Assembly (NCBI RefSeq): GCF_024171605.1
Contig: NZ_JALKAA010000008.1
Span: 62,001 to 126,000, forward strand
DNA length: 64,000 nucleotides
Reading direction: 5' to 3'
DNA from: Pontibacter sp. HSC-36F09
Lineage (GTDB): Bacteria; Bacteroidota; Bacteroidia; Cytophagales; Hymenobacteraceae
The stretch's first letter is position 1. Every line of letters starts with the position of its first letter. Below are positions 25,891-34,825 of the stretch, piece by piece. The translations under genes were made by a program, and so were the position numbers. A model generated the notes under the pieces. That model had not been told where the DNA came from. It was given only the letters and a program-made list of their open reading frames with translations, and searched no databases.

Positions 25891-25986
25891 ATTAAAAATA
25901 TTAAATGTGCTTGTGGAATAAGAGCACGTGGTGCATCCAATAAGAAAATGCAGGTAAAACTGCCTCACTTCTAAAATCTATGCGCC

Positions 25987-26829
25987 ATGAAAGAGAGCTA
26001 TTTATTCGACATGACCTTCAACAATGTAGTTTTTGCCGCCCGAAACAAGTCCTACGGAGCTTATGAACTAAGGAAAGACTATAGCAAGCACATGATGGCA
26101 GGGGCACTAATTGCAACAAGCTTGTTCGCAGTAGGGCTAGGCTGGCCATTATTAATGCCTGTGCAGGAAAAAAGTATTGCGACTATAGAAACACCTGCAA
26201 AGGACGATGGCCGCGTAGTGATCGAGGAATGGATACTGCCACCACCGCCTGAATCCGATCCTGAACCGAAGCAACAGGCAGCTATACCTGTTACCCAAGA
26301 ACAGATCAAAACGGTGAAAAATATTACGACCATAGTAGTGCCTGACACCCATCCCGGACCAGACGAGGCTCCTCCTACTGAGGAGGAAATGACAGGCGCT
26401 ATCATCGGGACACAGAATATAGACGGAGAATTGCTGAGCAATCTGAATCTAACAGATCTGGAGGGCGAGGGTAGCAATGGCACCACCGGCACAGGGAACA
26501 ATGAAAACAATAACATTGTCGATTTTGCAGAAGAAATGCCATCATTTGAGGGAGGAGAAGCTGCCTTGATGCGCCACATCAGCAAAAAAATACGCTATCC
26601 TAGACAGGCTATCACAGAGCAGATAGAGGGAATGGTTATTGTGAGTTTTGTGGTAAACAGGAATGGTAAGGTGACCGATGCAACCGTACTGAAAGGGCTT
26701 GGCTACGGAACAGATGAAGAAGCACTGCGCGTTATTCAAAGTTTACCTGACTGGACGCCGGGCAAACAAAACGGGAAACCAGTTGCGGTCCGCTATACCT
26801 TACCAATACGATTTAACTTGCAACGATAA
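25987..26829 (+). CDS. Energy transducer TonB 2
   Basis: A 280-residue TonB paralogue. It has the same opening pattern as its neighbour (FDMTFNNVVFAARNKSYGAYELRKDYSKH), one membrane helix around residues 38-55, a periplasmic linker with PPPPESDPEPK and an Asn/Gly/Thr-rich stretch, and a C-terminal TonB domain with MPSFEGGEAALMRHISKKIRYPRQA. The long proline runs of the first TonB are missing. It is separated from tonB 1 by a terminator and followed by its own, so it is probably controlled separately and may serve other receptors. Confidence 0.93.
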   Translation: MKESYLFDMTFNNVVFAARNKSYGAYELRKDYSKHMMAGALIATSLFAVGLGWPLLMPVQEKSIATIETPAKDDGRVVIEEWILPPPPESDPEPKQQAAIPVTQEQIKTVKNITTIVVPDTHPGPDEAPPTEEEMTGAIIGTQNIDGELLSNLNLTDLEGEGSNGTTGTGNNENNNIVDFAEEMPSFEGGEAALMRHISKKIRYPRQAITEQIEGMVIVSFVVNRNGKVTDATVLKGLGYGTDEEALRVIQSLPDWTPGKQNGKPVAVRYTLPIRFNLQR

Positions 26830-26846
26830 GTAACGATATAAAGTAT

Positions 26847-26886
26847 AAAGCAGAAGCTAAACTACACATAGCATGGCTTCTGCTTT
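26847..26886 (+). terminator. Terminator of the second tonB
   Basis: An 11-bp perfect stem (AAAGCAGAAGC and complement) with an 18-nt loop, followed by AATTTTT. Confidence 0.75.
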
Positions 26887-26941
26887 AATTTTTAAAGTAT
26901 AAACCTTAAATTTAGGCCTACATATATAGGCAAACCTGAAC

Positions 26942-27205
26942 ATGCTACGACCACGGAGAGGAGACGAGAGAACGTCCGTTACTGCATTCAATAAATTCGC
27001 ACGCTATTTCGGCATGCTGATGACATTGATTTACGTAGCGGCTGGGGTGTTTTTGCTCCTAATGGATACGGAGAAGTACAACCTGAATATGTCAGATCAG
27101 GCACGAACAATTTTTGGTGGGATACTCATCCTCTATGGCCTCATAAGATTTATCAGAGCATACCAGGTTAATTCCAAATCAAGGAGAGACAGACAAGATG
27201 ATTAA
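26942..27205 (+). CDS. Small two-helix membrane protein
   Basis: An 87-residue protein with a basic N-terminus and two predicted membrane helices (YFGMLMTLIYVAAGVFLLLM and TIFGGILILYGLIRFIRAY), joined by a short polar loop, ending in a basic tail. Its last 8 bp overlap the start of the PstS-like gene, indicating translational coupling. Function unknown. It begins a three-gene unit with the PstS-like lipoprotein and the TPR protein. Confidence 0.8.
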   Translation: MLRPRRGDERTSVTAFNKFARYFGMLMTLIYVAAGVFLLLMDTEKYNLNMSDQARTIFGGILILYGLIRFIRAYQVNSKSRRDRQDD

Positions 27206-28160
27206 AGCAGCCAAGGTGTTCCTGGGGCTCGCAGTGTTTGCACTGGCAGCCTGCAACAGCGACCCAAAGACAGAACGCGACACCTCTACAACAGGTACAA
27301 TCGGCATTCGGGTAGATGAAACACTGCAACCTATTATAGAAAGCCAGGTACACACCTTTGAGGGCATCTATAGGTACGCTAAAATAAATGCAGAGTACAA
27401 GGCAGAAGGCCAGGTGTTCAAAGACCTGCTCGATGACAGCACCCGCATTGCGATTGTGTCCCGCCAGCTGACAGACCAGGAAAAAACAGTCTTTGACCAG
27501 AGAAAGATTACGCCCAGGTATACCAGAATCGCCATTGATGCCGTTGCATTAATTGTGAACAACAAAAATCAGGACACGCTCCTGACCATGAACCAACTGC
27601 GCGACATCTTTTCAGGAAAGATAACCAACTGGAAGCAACTAAACCCTGAGAGCGGCTTACGGGATATTGCCTTGGTGTTTGACAACAATAACTCCAGCAC
27701 GGCCAGGTATATGCGCGACACGCTGATAGCCGGCAAGCCGTTGCCTCCAATAGCCACCGCTAGCAACTCCCACCCGGCCCTTATAGATTATGTAGCCAAA
27801 AATGAGAACGCGATAGGTGTAATCGGAGTCAACTGGGTAAGCGATCGAGATGACACGACCTCGGTTAATTTCCTGAAACAAATAAAAGTGGTGGGTATCA
27901 GCACGGAAGAGAATCCAATAACAACAGACAGCTACTTTCAGCCGTATCAGGCGTACATCGCACAAGGCGATTACCCACTCAGAAGATTCTGGTATATCAT
28001 TAGTACTGAGGGCCGTGCAGGTCTTGGCACAGGTTTTGCAGCATACGTGGCAAGTGACCGTGGGCAACGTATCATATTGAAGTCTGGGCTGGTGCCTGCC
28101 ACTATGCCTGTCCGTATAGTAGGTTTTAACAACAGGCCGAGTAAATTCAGACAAGATTAA
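27198..28160 (+). CDS. PstS-like phosphate-binding lipoprotein
   Basis: A 320-residue substrate-binding protein of the PstS type. The signal peptide ends in the lipobox LAAC with Cys19. The family motifs are visible: IAIVSRQLTDQE, then DAVALIVNNKN, LTMNQLRDIFSGKITNWKQL, and later the ENAIGVIGVNWV strand. No pstC, pstA or pstB permease genes are close, so it may not serve a classical phosphate transporter. In Bacteroidota such a gene often follows exbB/exbD/tonB together with a TPR gene, as here. Role uncertain. Confidence 0.85.
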   Translation: MIKAAKVFLGLAVFALAACNSDPKTERDTSTTGTIGIRVDETLQPIIESQVHTFEGIYRYAKINAEYKAEGQVFKDLLDDSTRIAIVSRQLTDQEKTVFDQRKITPRYTRIAIDAVALIVNNKNQDTLLTMNQLRDIFSGKITNWKQLNPESGLRDIALVFDNNNSSTARYMRDTLIAGKPLPPIATASNSHPALIDYVAKNENAIGVIGVNWVSDRDDTTSVNFLKQIKVVGISTEENPITTDSYFQPYQAYIAQGDYPLRRFWYIISTEGRAGLGTGFAAYVASDRGQRIILKSGLVPATMPVRIVGFNNRPSKFRQD

Positions 28161-28204
28161 AGATTAAAACAAACAATAATAACACAACCTAAATTAAACT
28201 AACA

Positions 28205-29809
28205 ATGACAAATAACTGGAAATATGCTTTACTGGTAGCTGCCATGTTCCCTACAGCAGCGGTATTCGCGCAGTCTGGCGATCAGGGCCGCAGAGCGGCA
28301 GAATTGGGGCGCTATCAGGAGGCTAAGTCTATTTATAAATCTCAGTTGAACAACAAAAATGCTGATAACGCTTATTTTGGACTGGGTGATGTATACCTGC
28401 GTTCTGAAAATCCGGACTCAGCCGCTTACTACTTCAACCAGGGTCTGGCGAAGAACTCAAAATCTGCCATCAACATGGTAGGACTGGGTAAGGTAGAGAT
28501 GGCTAAGGGAAATCGTGCAGGCGCTGAAAAGCACTTCGCCGATGCGATGAAGCGTGGTAAGAAGGACGCCTTCGTACTGGCAAGCATTGGAGAGGCCTAC
28601 CTGACAGCTCCAGAAGCGACAGAGCAGGATTACAATAAGGCAATCGAATACCTGAAGCAGGCTGTAGAGCGTGATAAGAACAATGCTGAGGCTTACCTGC
28701 TGATGGGTGATGCTTACTTGAAATTGGGTAACGGTGGTCAAGCTATGACTAGCTACGACAACGCTATCCGCATTAACGACAAATCGCCAAAGGCTCACCT
28801 AAAAAGAGGCCAGCTTTATACCAGCTCACGTAACTACAACGAAGCAGAAGAAGCTTACAAGAAAGCGATCGAGCTAGATCCGAATTTTGCACCTGCTTAC
28901 AGCGACCTGGGCGAACTTTATTACTTTGCGGGCCAATATGACCTGGCACTTTCTACGTTCAAGAAATTTGTAGACATGTCAGAGAACACCCCTGCGACAC
29001 GTGCCAAGTATGCTTCTTTCCTGTTCCTGACAAAGGACTATGAAGGAACACTGCGCGAAGTACAGGAAGTTCTAAAGTCTGACCCTGAAAACAAGACGAT
29101 GAACCGTCTGTTAGCCTACTCATACCTGGAGCTTGGCAAGCCTGAAGAAGCTCTTAAGGCGATGGAGAATTACCTGAGCAAGGTAGACCAGAACAGCCTG
29201 ATTGCAAGCGACTATGAGTATTATGGCAGAATCTTGGCAAGAAACAACCAGCCTGCAAAAGCTGTTGAGAACCTGGAAAAAGCGATTGCGCTGGAGCCAA
29301 CTAAACCAGAGCTTTATTATGACTTGGCGAACATGTACGCCCGTGAAAAGCAGTTTGACAAAGCGGTAGAGGTTTACAACAGAAAGCAGGAGAAGCTTGG
29401 TGCTTCCAATACGGACTACTTCCACTTAGGTAATGCCTACATGATGGCGGAGCAGTTTGAGAAGGCTGATGAGACTTATAAGAAGATCACGGATGCCAAC
29501 CCTACCTATGCTTACGCACACCTGTGGAGAGCCCGTGCGCAGGCCAACCTGGACCCTGAAACAGAAAAAGGTTTGGCTAAGCCTCACTACGAAGAGTTTA
29601 TCAAATTGACCAACGGTGAGACTGAGAAGTATAAAAAAGAGCTGATCGAGGCTAATACTTATCTGGGCTACTATTACTACTTGAAAGGCGAGCGTGACAA
29701 CGCTATCAAGTACTGGACAGATGTGAAAACGTTAGACCCAACCAACACACAGGCAGAAACTGCCTTGGCTGAGATCAACAAGACGAATGCTCCTAAAAAG
29801 AAGCGCTAA
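28205..29809 (+). CDS. Periplasmic tetratricopeptide repeat protein
   Basis: A 534-residue exported protein. A signal peptide (ALLVAAMFPTAAVFAQ) is followed by about ten TPR units covering nearly the whole chain, for example AEAYLLMGDAYLKLGNGGQAMTSYDNAIRI and AHLKRGQLYTSSRNYNEAEEAYKKAIELDPNF. It ends in a lysine-rich tail (NAPKKKR). TPR proteins act as scaffolds; the partner may be the PstS-like lipoprotein encoded 45 bp upstream. It closes the operon at a strong terminator. Only one AGGTATA-type heptamer is found in its 1.6 kb. Confidence 0.9.
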   Translation: MTNNWKYALLVAAMFPTAAVFAQSGDQGRRAAELGRYQEAKSIYKSQLNNKNADNAYFGLGDVYLRSENPDSAAYYFNQGLAKNSKSAINMVGLGKVEMAKGNRAGAEKHFADAMKRGKKDAFVLASIGEAYLTAPEATEQDYNKAIEYLKQAVERDKNNAEAYLLMGDAYLKLGNGGQAMTSYDNAIRINDKSPKAHLKRGQLYTSSRNYNEAEEAYKKAIELDPNFAPAYSDLGELYYFAGQYDLALSTFKKFVDMSENTPATRAKYASFLFLTKDYEGTLREVQEVLKSDPENKTMNRLLAYSYLELGKPEEALKAMENYLSKVDQNSLIASDYEYYGRILARNNQPAKAVENLEKAIALEPTKPELYYDLANMYAREKQFDKAVEVYNRKQEKLGASNTDYFHLGNAYMMAEQFEKADETYKKITDANPTYAYAHLWRARAQANLDPETEKGLAKPHYEEFIKLTNGETEKYKKELIEANTYLGYYYYLKGERDNAIKYWTDVKTLDPTNTQAETALAEINKTNAPKKKR

Positions 29810-29834
29810 TATTAATTAGATCGTTTGATCATAG

Positions 29835-29864
29835 AAAAGCCCGCTCCATCAGGAGCGGGCTTTT
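29835..29864. terminator. Bidirectional terminator, TPR gene / rluD
   Basis: A 13-bp perfect stem (AAAAGCCCGCTCC and complement) with an ATCA loop, flanked by A and T tracts, between the convergent TPR gene and rluD. Confidence 0.9.
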
Positions 29865-29897
29865 TGTTTATATACCTCAGATTATACGTAGTATACC

Positions 29898-30935
29898 TTA
29901 CTGATTTTCGTAAAGCGACCACTTTTCTAATACCGCCTGGAAGTCCTGAGGCAGTTCAGAGTTGAACTGAATAAACTCTTTTGTAGTCGGGTGAACGAAG
30001 CCGAGAGATTTAGCATGCAGCGCCTGACGCGGCATCAATTTAAAGGCATTCTCTACGAATGTTTTATAAGAGCCTGTTGGCATCCCTTGTAGTATCTTGT
30101 CTCCTCCGTAGGTTGCATCCGAGAAGAGCGGATGCCCCAGGTACTTCATATGTGCTCTGATCTGGTGTGTTCTTCCGGTCTCCAGATTACACTGCACCAG
30201 CGAGACATACTTAAATCTCTGTAGCACTTTGTAATGGGTAACGGCATGCTTTCCAAACGTTCCGTCAGGGTATACGGTCATCACTCTCCTGTCTTTTGCA
30301 CTACGCCCCACATGGCCTACAATTGTGCCTGCATCCTGTTTCGGCACGCCCCATACCAAGGCGTAATAAGTTCGCTCGATCGTGTGTTTGAAAAATTGCT
30401 TTGCCAGAAAAGCCATGCTATACTCCGTCTTCGCTATTACCAGCAAACCAGAGGTATCTTTATCAATGCGGTGCACAAGGCCGGGACGTCCCTCCCCATT
30501 GCGGGTGGTTGGGAGTTGCTGCAAGTGATAAGTAAGTGCATTTACCAGCGTTCCTGACCAGTTATTAAACCCTGGGTGCACCACCATACCTGGCTCTTTG
30601 TTAACGATCAGCAACTCATCATCTTCATACAGGATGTTGATCGGTATATCTTCCGGAATGATTTCGGTATCGCGTGGGGGAGTTGCCAGCGTGATGGTGA
30701 TTACATCAAGGGGCTTTACCCTATAGCTTACCTTTACCGGTTTTTGGTTCACCTGCACTGATTCGGAGCGTATGGCGCCCTGCAACTTGTTGCGGGTCAC
30801 GTTGGGCAACCGATCCATCAGGAACTTATCGATTCGGAGCAGCGCCTGCCCCTTGTCCACTACAATGCGGTGGTGCTCGTATAGTTCGTCCGAATCTTCT
30901 ATACTGTCCTGCTCTTCTTCTTCAAAGTCAATCAC
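29898..30935 (-). CDS. RluA-family pseudouridine synthase (RluD-type)
   Basis: A pseudouridine synthase with an N-terminal S4 RNA-binding domain (LLRIDKFLMDRLPNVTRNKLQGAIR) and the catalytic domain. The catalytic Asp is in VHRIDKDTSGLLVIAK, and HQIRAHMKYLGHPLFSDATYGG is conserved. It probably modifies 23S rRNA helix 69 like RluD. The start is placed at GTG 30935, giving 345 residues that begin MIDFEEEE. A longer reading from 31001 would translate across the terminator at 30963-30991 and gives the unlikely stretch MFYTSAFFLFIPK. The exact start remains uncertain. Confidence 0.9.
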   Translation of the reverse strand: MIDFEEEEQDSIEDSDELYEHHRIVVDKGQALLRIDKFLMDRLPNVTRNKLQGAIRSESVQVNQKPVKVSYRVKPLDVITITLATPPRDTEIIPEDIPINILYEDDELLIVNKEPGMVVHPGFNNWSGTLVNALTYHLQQLPTTRNGEGRPGLVHRIDKDTSGLLVIAKTEYSMAFLAKQFFKHTIERTYYALVWGVPKQDAGTIVGHVGRSAKDRRVMTVYPDGTFGKHAVTHYKVLQRFKYVSLVQCNLETGRTHQIRAHMKYLGHPLFSDATYGGDKILQGMPTGSYKTFVENAFKLMPRQALHAKSLGFVHPTTKEFIQFNSELPQDFQAVLEKWSLYENQ

Positions 30936-30962
30936 GGTACTGGATTTAGGTATAAACAAAAA

Positions 30963-30991
30963 GAAAGCCGAGGTATAGAACATCGGCTTTC
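30963..30991 (-). terminator. Terminator of the bamA-ompH operon
   Basis: On the minus strand GAAAGCCGA / TCGGCTTTC (9-bp stem, 11-nt loop) followed by TTTTTGTTTA, 24 bp past the ompH stop at 31015. The loop itself contains an AGGTATA heptamer. Confidence 0.75.
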
Positions 30992-31014
30992 CTGAACTCA
31001 CGAAGGAGTGTAAA

Positions 31015-31629
31015 TTACTTTTTCTTCTTCTTGGCTGGGGTAGTAGTTGCTGGCTTGGCAGCGGCTGGTTGCTGCTGCTGAGGCTGCGCCTGCTGTGCTG
31101 CTGCTGGCTGCTTGCTAGGGTCTACACCCAGTTTCTTGTACACCAGGTTATTGATGCTGCCGTTTTCAGGACCTTCCAGAATAGCCTGCTCACTCAGGAT
31201 ATAAAGGTAACCGTTCTCTTTCGCTACATCTTTAATGGCGTTCTCGATCTTTACAAGCACTGGCTGAATCAATGACTGCTCTTTTTCACGGATAGACATC
31301 TGAGCATCGTACTGGAACTTCTGGATAGCCTGCTCGAGGTTCATTAATTCACGCTCTTTGTCTTCGCGTACCACTTTGTCCATGGTGGAAGCGCCCTTCT
31401 GGTAAGCCTGCAGCTTCGTGTTGTACTCTGTTTCTTTTGATGCAAACTGCTCCTGCAGCTTCTGACCATATACTTCCAATTCTTTCTGCATGGAGGCTCT
31501 TTCTGGCATCTTGCTCAGAATCTCTTCTACGTTAGCATATCCTATCTTAGTCGCCTGCTCGTTCGTCTGTGCAAAAGAGGCAAAGCTGATAAAGAAAAAC
31601 GCTACTACTAAAAATTTGATTTTGTTCAT
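31015..31629 (-). CDS. OmpH/Skp-family periplasmic chaperone 1
   Basis: A 204-residue Skp-like chaperone for unfolded outer-membrane proteins. A signal peptide (FLVVAFFFISFASFAQ) precedes IGYANVEEILSKMPERASMQKELEVYGQKLQEQF and a long coiled-coil region of residues 45-120, as in Skp tentacles. The C-terminus is a disordered Gln/Ala/Pro tail ending in five Lys. It is the last gene of a bamA-ompH-ompH unit. In Porphyromonas gingivalis two ompH genes likewise follow the Omp85 gene. Confidence 0.93.
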   Translation of the reverse strand: MNKIKFLVVAFFFISFASFAQTNEQATKIGYANVEEILSKMPERASMQKELEVYGQKLQEQFASKETEYNTKLQAYQKGASTMDKVVREDKERELMNLEQAIQKFQYDAQMSIREKEQSLIQPVLVKIENAIKDVAKENGYLYILSEQAILEGPENGSINNLVYKKLGVDPSKQPAAAQQAQPQQQQPAAAKPATTTPAKKKKK

Positions 31630-31660
31630 GATTGGATGGTTAATTTGTTATTCTTGTTGT

Positions 31661-32323
31661 TTAGTTGTTTGACTTCTTCTTTGTTGGAGGCGTTTTTTTC
31701 TTGTCCTGCTGCGTCTGGTTCTCTTCGTTTTGTATACCTGTTTCAGGCAGGCTATCCGGATCATCCACTAACGCATCCTTCGGTTGTTTGCCAGGCACAT
31801 TTTGTTTATCGGTAGCAAGGCCCAACTCTTCCAGCACATACTCTGTGTAATCGTGGACCGGGTTGGTATAGATCATGATGAGGTCTCCTGACTTATCAAA
31901 TACCGTTTGCAGTCCTTTTGCCTTGGCAACTTTCTCTACTGCCGTAAACACCTCGTCCTGAATTGGCCTGATAAGATCCTGGCGACGTTTGAACATCATC
32001 CCCTCAAAACCGAAGACTTTGCGCTGGTATTCCCGCACTTCGTTCTCCTTGCGGGTAATTTCGGCCAGTCGCTTCTTCTTCATCTCTTCCGTCAGGAGGA
32101 CTTCTTCGGCCTTGTAGTCTTCCTTCATCTTGTCCACCGCCTGGTGCATCCCCTCTATCTCCTTCTGCCAGGCCGCACTTTGCTTGTCCAGCTCTACCTG
32201 TGCTTTGGCGTATGCCGGCATCTTGCTCAGGATAAAGTTAGAATCAATATAGCCAAACTTCTGCGCCTGTGAAACAGTCGTCAGGAAAAATCCGGCTAAA
32301 AAGATGAACAAAAACTTTTTCAT
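31661..32323 (-). CDS. OmpH/Skp-family periplasmic chaperone 2
   Basis: A 220-residue Skp-like paralogue with signal peptide (FLFIFLAGFFLTTVSQAQ), the conserved FGYIDSNFILSKMPAYAKAQVELDKQSAAWQKEI and a strongly charged coiled coil, then a disordered Lys/Pro/Asn tail. It lies 9 bp after bamA and 31 bp before the other ompH. The two differ enough in sequence to be old duplicates. Both probably escort clients to BamA. Confidence 0.93.
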   Translation of the reverse strand: MKKFLFIFLAGFFLTTVSQAQKFGYIDSNFILSKMPAYAKAQVELDKQSAAWQKEIEGMHQAVDKMKEDYKAEEVLLTEEMKKKRLAEITRKENEVREYQRKVFGFEGMMFKRRQDLIRPIQDEVFTAVEKVAKAKGLQTVFDKSGDLIMIYTNPVHDYTEYVLEELGLATDKQNVPGKQPKDALVDDPDSLPETGIQNEENQTQQDKKKTPPTKKKSNN

Positions 32324-32332
32324 ACTAATTCC

Positions 32333-34825
32333 TTATCGTATCTGCTGCCCGATCATGAAGTGGAATTGGCCACGCTTCATTTCCGGACGTCCAGGCACAT
32401 CGTCGAATCTCCAACCGTAGTCGAAACCAAGCAAACCGAAGGCCGCCATGAAGATACGCACACCCACACCACCTGAGCGGTACAGTTTAAACGGATCGTA
32501 TCGGTCATAAGTACCGAAGCTGTTACCTGCCTCCAGAAATGCCAGACCGTAGATTGTAGCACCCGGGTTAGGGGAGATCAACTGTCTTGCCTCCAATACA
32601 AACTTGTTATAAGCAATGCCACCTGTATTAATAAGATCCTGATCCGGGTTGTTGATCACAGACTCCTCATCGTAGCCACGCAGACCAATGTAGTCGGTTC
32701 CTACAAAGATATTAGCACCGCCCAAACCGTTACCTCCTAGTCTAAAACGCTCAAAAGGACCAATGCTTGTCTTTGAATTGTAGTTATTGAGGAAGCCAAA
32801 GTGGGCTCGTGTATTCAATACCAAATTCCCTGCCAAGTTCATGAAGAACGACGCATCGAACATCCATTTGTTGAATTCTACATACTCGTAGTTGTTGCGC
32901 TGCTCCGAGAACAGCGAGTATGGCGGCGTCAGGTTCACACTAAGTGAGATATTCGAACCTCTTCTTGGGAAAGTTGGGTTGTCAATACTTACACGCGCCA
33001 GTGTGTTGTTCAATGATATACTGTTCGAAACACCATTGTTGAATCCTCCACCGAACAGGTTGAAGTTCTTCAAGGTATAGCGGTTGTAGCTCAGGGAGTG
33101 ACTCAGCTGGAAAAAGTTGTCTGGCCAGTTTAGGGTACGGCCCAAACTCAAGGCTGCTCCGTCTACATTCAGTCGGCTGTCCACATCGGCTCTCGGGTCA
33201 CGACGGACGGTCTTGAACACACTCGCCGTAAGTGAGTTACGCTTACGACCGCCTAGCCACGGCTCAGTGAATGAGAAGGAGTAAGACTGGTAGTAGCGTC
33301 CGTTTGCCTGCACGTTAAGTGAAAGGCGCTGTCCATCGCCGCTAGGCAGTGGTCTCCACTCCGATAACTTCAGCAACTTGCGGGTTGAGAAGTTGTTCAG
33401 CGTAAGGCCTACTGTACCTACCGCTCCAATCGGGCCACCCCAACCTCCTGAAAGGCTGATCTGGTCATTCGGTCGCTCTGATACGGTATAGTTGATGTCC
33501 ACAGTTCCTTCTTCCGGATTTGGCATTGGGTTCAACCCAATGGTTTCCGGGTCAAAGTATCCTAAGTTCGCTAATTCATTTCGGGAGCGAATCAGGTCGT
33601 CGCGGCTGTACTTTTGGCCAGGCAAGGTACGGATCTCGCGGAGCACCACATGGTCACTCGTTTTAGTGTTGCCTGTCACAGTCACCTTGCTGATCGTCGC
33701 CTGCGGACCTTCCGATACACGCATCTCGATATCTATCGAGTCTCCCTCTACCGTTACTTCTACCGGGTCGATGTTAAAGAACAGGTAGCCGTCATTCTGA
33801 TAAAGAGCCGACACGTCTATACCTGTCGGGTTATAGTTCAGGCGCTTGTCCAGCTCCTGCTTGTTGTAAATATCGCCTTTATTAATGCCCAGAACACGCG
33901 TCAGATAGTCATCGTCGTACAGGTAGTTGCCATTCCAGGTAATGTTGCGGTAATAGTATCGGTCGCCTTCATCCATCACGATACGAATCCCTAAACGGTC
34001 TGGACTCACGTTATACACACTGTCAGACACAATGATCGCATCCCGGTAGCCTTCTGAATTGTAAAAGTCGAGCAATAGTTGCTTATCGTTCTCGTATTCG
34101 GAGCGTTGGAATTTTGAAGAGGTAAATATTTTGTGGAGGCGCTTCTCTTTTGTCTTTTTGAGCTGGCGACGCAGTTTTTTGTCCGCAAAGGCTTCATTGC
34201 CTTCAAAGTTGATCTCGGCTATTTTTACTTTGTCGCCTCTGTCAATGTCAATGTTTAGCACCACACTGTTTGGAAGCAGTGAGTCTGGGCGCTGCACGAT
34301 GTTGATCTTTGCATTGAGGTAGCTTTTCTCAGCGAAGTATTTGCGAATGGCTGCGCGCGTCTGATTCAGCACGGCATCTGTTACCACCTTTCCTCTGATC
34401 AGGTTAATCTTTTCGCGAAGTGCATCCTGCTGCGACTTATTTATACCAGTGAACTCGAAGCGGGACAGACGCGGACGCTCTTTCAAGTCGAAGTTCAGGA
34501 ATATCTGGTTACCCTCGATACGAGTTACGTACACATCCACGTCCCCGAGTATACCTTGGTCCCACAGTTTTTGAATGGCGCGACTGATGTCCTCGCCCGG
34601 CACGGTGATCTCATCACCCACTTTCAGACCCGAAACGGCCATAAGAGAAGCGGGGTCAAGAAATTTTATACCTGTAAACTCAATCCCGCCGATGCGGTAT
34701 TGTTGAGGCTGGGCGTAGTCTACGGGCTTGCTCTGTGTTTGATTATTCAGAACTTGGGCAGAAGCTGTGCCTGTCATTAGCAGCAACACAAGCACCCAGA
34801 TGCATCTTGTCATTAATATGTTCAC
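32333..34825 (-). CDS. bamA: Outer membrane protein assembly factor BamA
   Basis: An 830-residue Omp85 protein, the central component of the beta-barrel assembly machine. A signal peptide (residues 1-23) is followed by POTRA domains (YRIGGIEFTGIKFLDPASLM is the first; later ones include VTVTGNTKTSDHVVLREI) to about residue 450. The C-terminal 16-strand barrel contains the conserved RLGGNGLGGANIFVGTDYIGLRGY region, the VRIFMAAFGLLGFDYGWRFD strands and a last strand FHFMIGQQIR. The start overlaps uppS by 4 bp, a sign of translational coupling. Confidence 0.96.
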   Translation of the reverse strand: MNILMTRCIWVLVLLLMTGTASAQVLNNQTQSKPVDYAQPQQYRIGGIEFTGIKFLDPASLMAVSGLKVGDEITVPGEDISRAIQKLWDQGILGDVDVYVTRIEGNQIFLNFDLKERPRLSRFEFTGINKSQQDALREKINLIRGKVVTDAVLNQTRAAIRKYFAEKSYLNAKINIVQRPDSLLPNSVVLNIDIDRGDKVKIAEINFEGNEAFADKKLRRQLKKTKEKRLHKIFTSSKFQRSEYENDKQLLLDFYNSEGYRDAIIVSDSVYNVSPDRLGIRIVMDEGDRYYYRNITWNGNYLYDDDYLTRVLGINKGDIYNKQELDKRLNYNPTGIDVSALYQNDGYLFFNIDPVEVTVEGDSIDIEMRVSEGPQATISKVTVTGNTKTSDHVVLREIRTLPGQKYSRDDLIRSRNELANLGYFDPETIGLNPMPNPEEGTVDINYTVSERPNDQISLSGGWGGPIGAVGTVGLTLNNFSTRKLLKLSEWRPLPSGDGQRLSLNVQANGRYYQSYSFSFTEPWLGGRKRNSLTASVFKTVRRDPRADVDSRLNVDGAALSLGRTLNWPDNFFQLSHSLSYNRYTLKNFNLFGGGFNNGVSNSISLNNTLARVSIDNPTFPRRGSNISLSVNLTPPYSLFSEQRNNYEYVEFNKWMFDASFFMNLAGNLVLNTRAHFGFLNNYNSKTSIGPFERFRLGGNGLGGANIFVGTDYIGLRGYDEESVINNPDQDLINTGGIAYNKFVLEARQLISPNPGATIYGLAFLEAGNSFGTYDRYDPFKLYRSGGVGVRIFMAAFGLLGFDYGWRFDDVPGRPEMKRGQFHFMIGQQIR

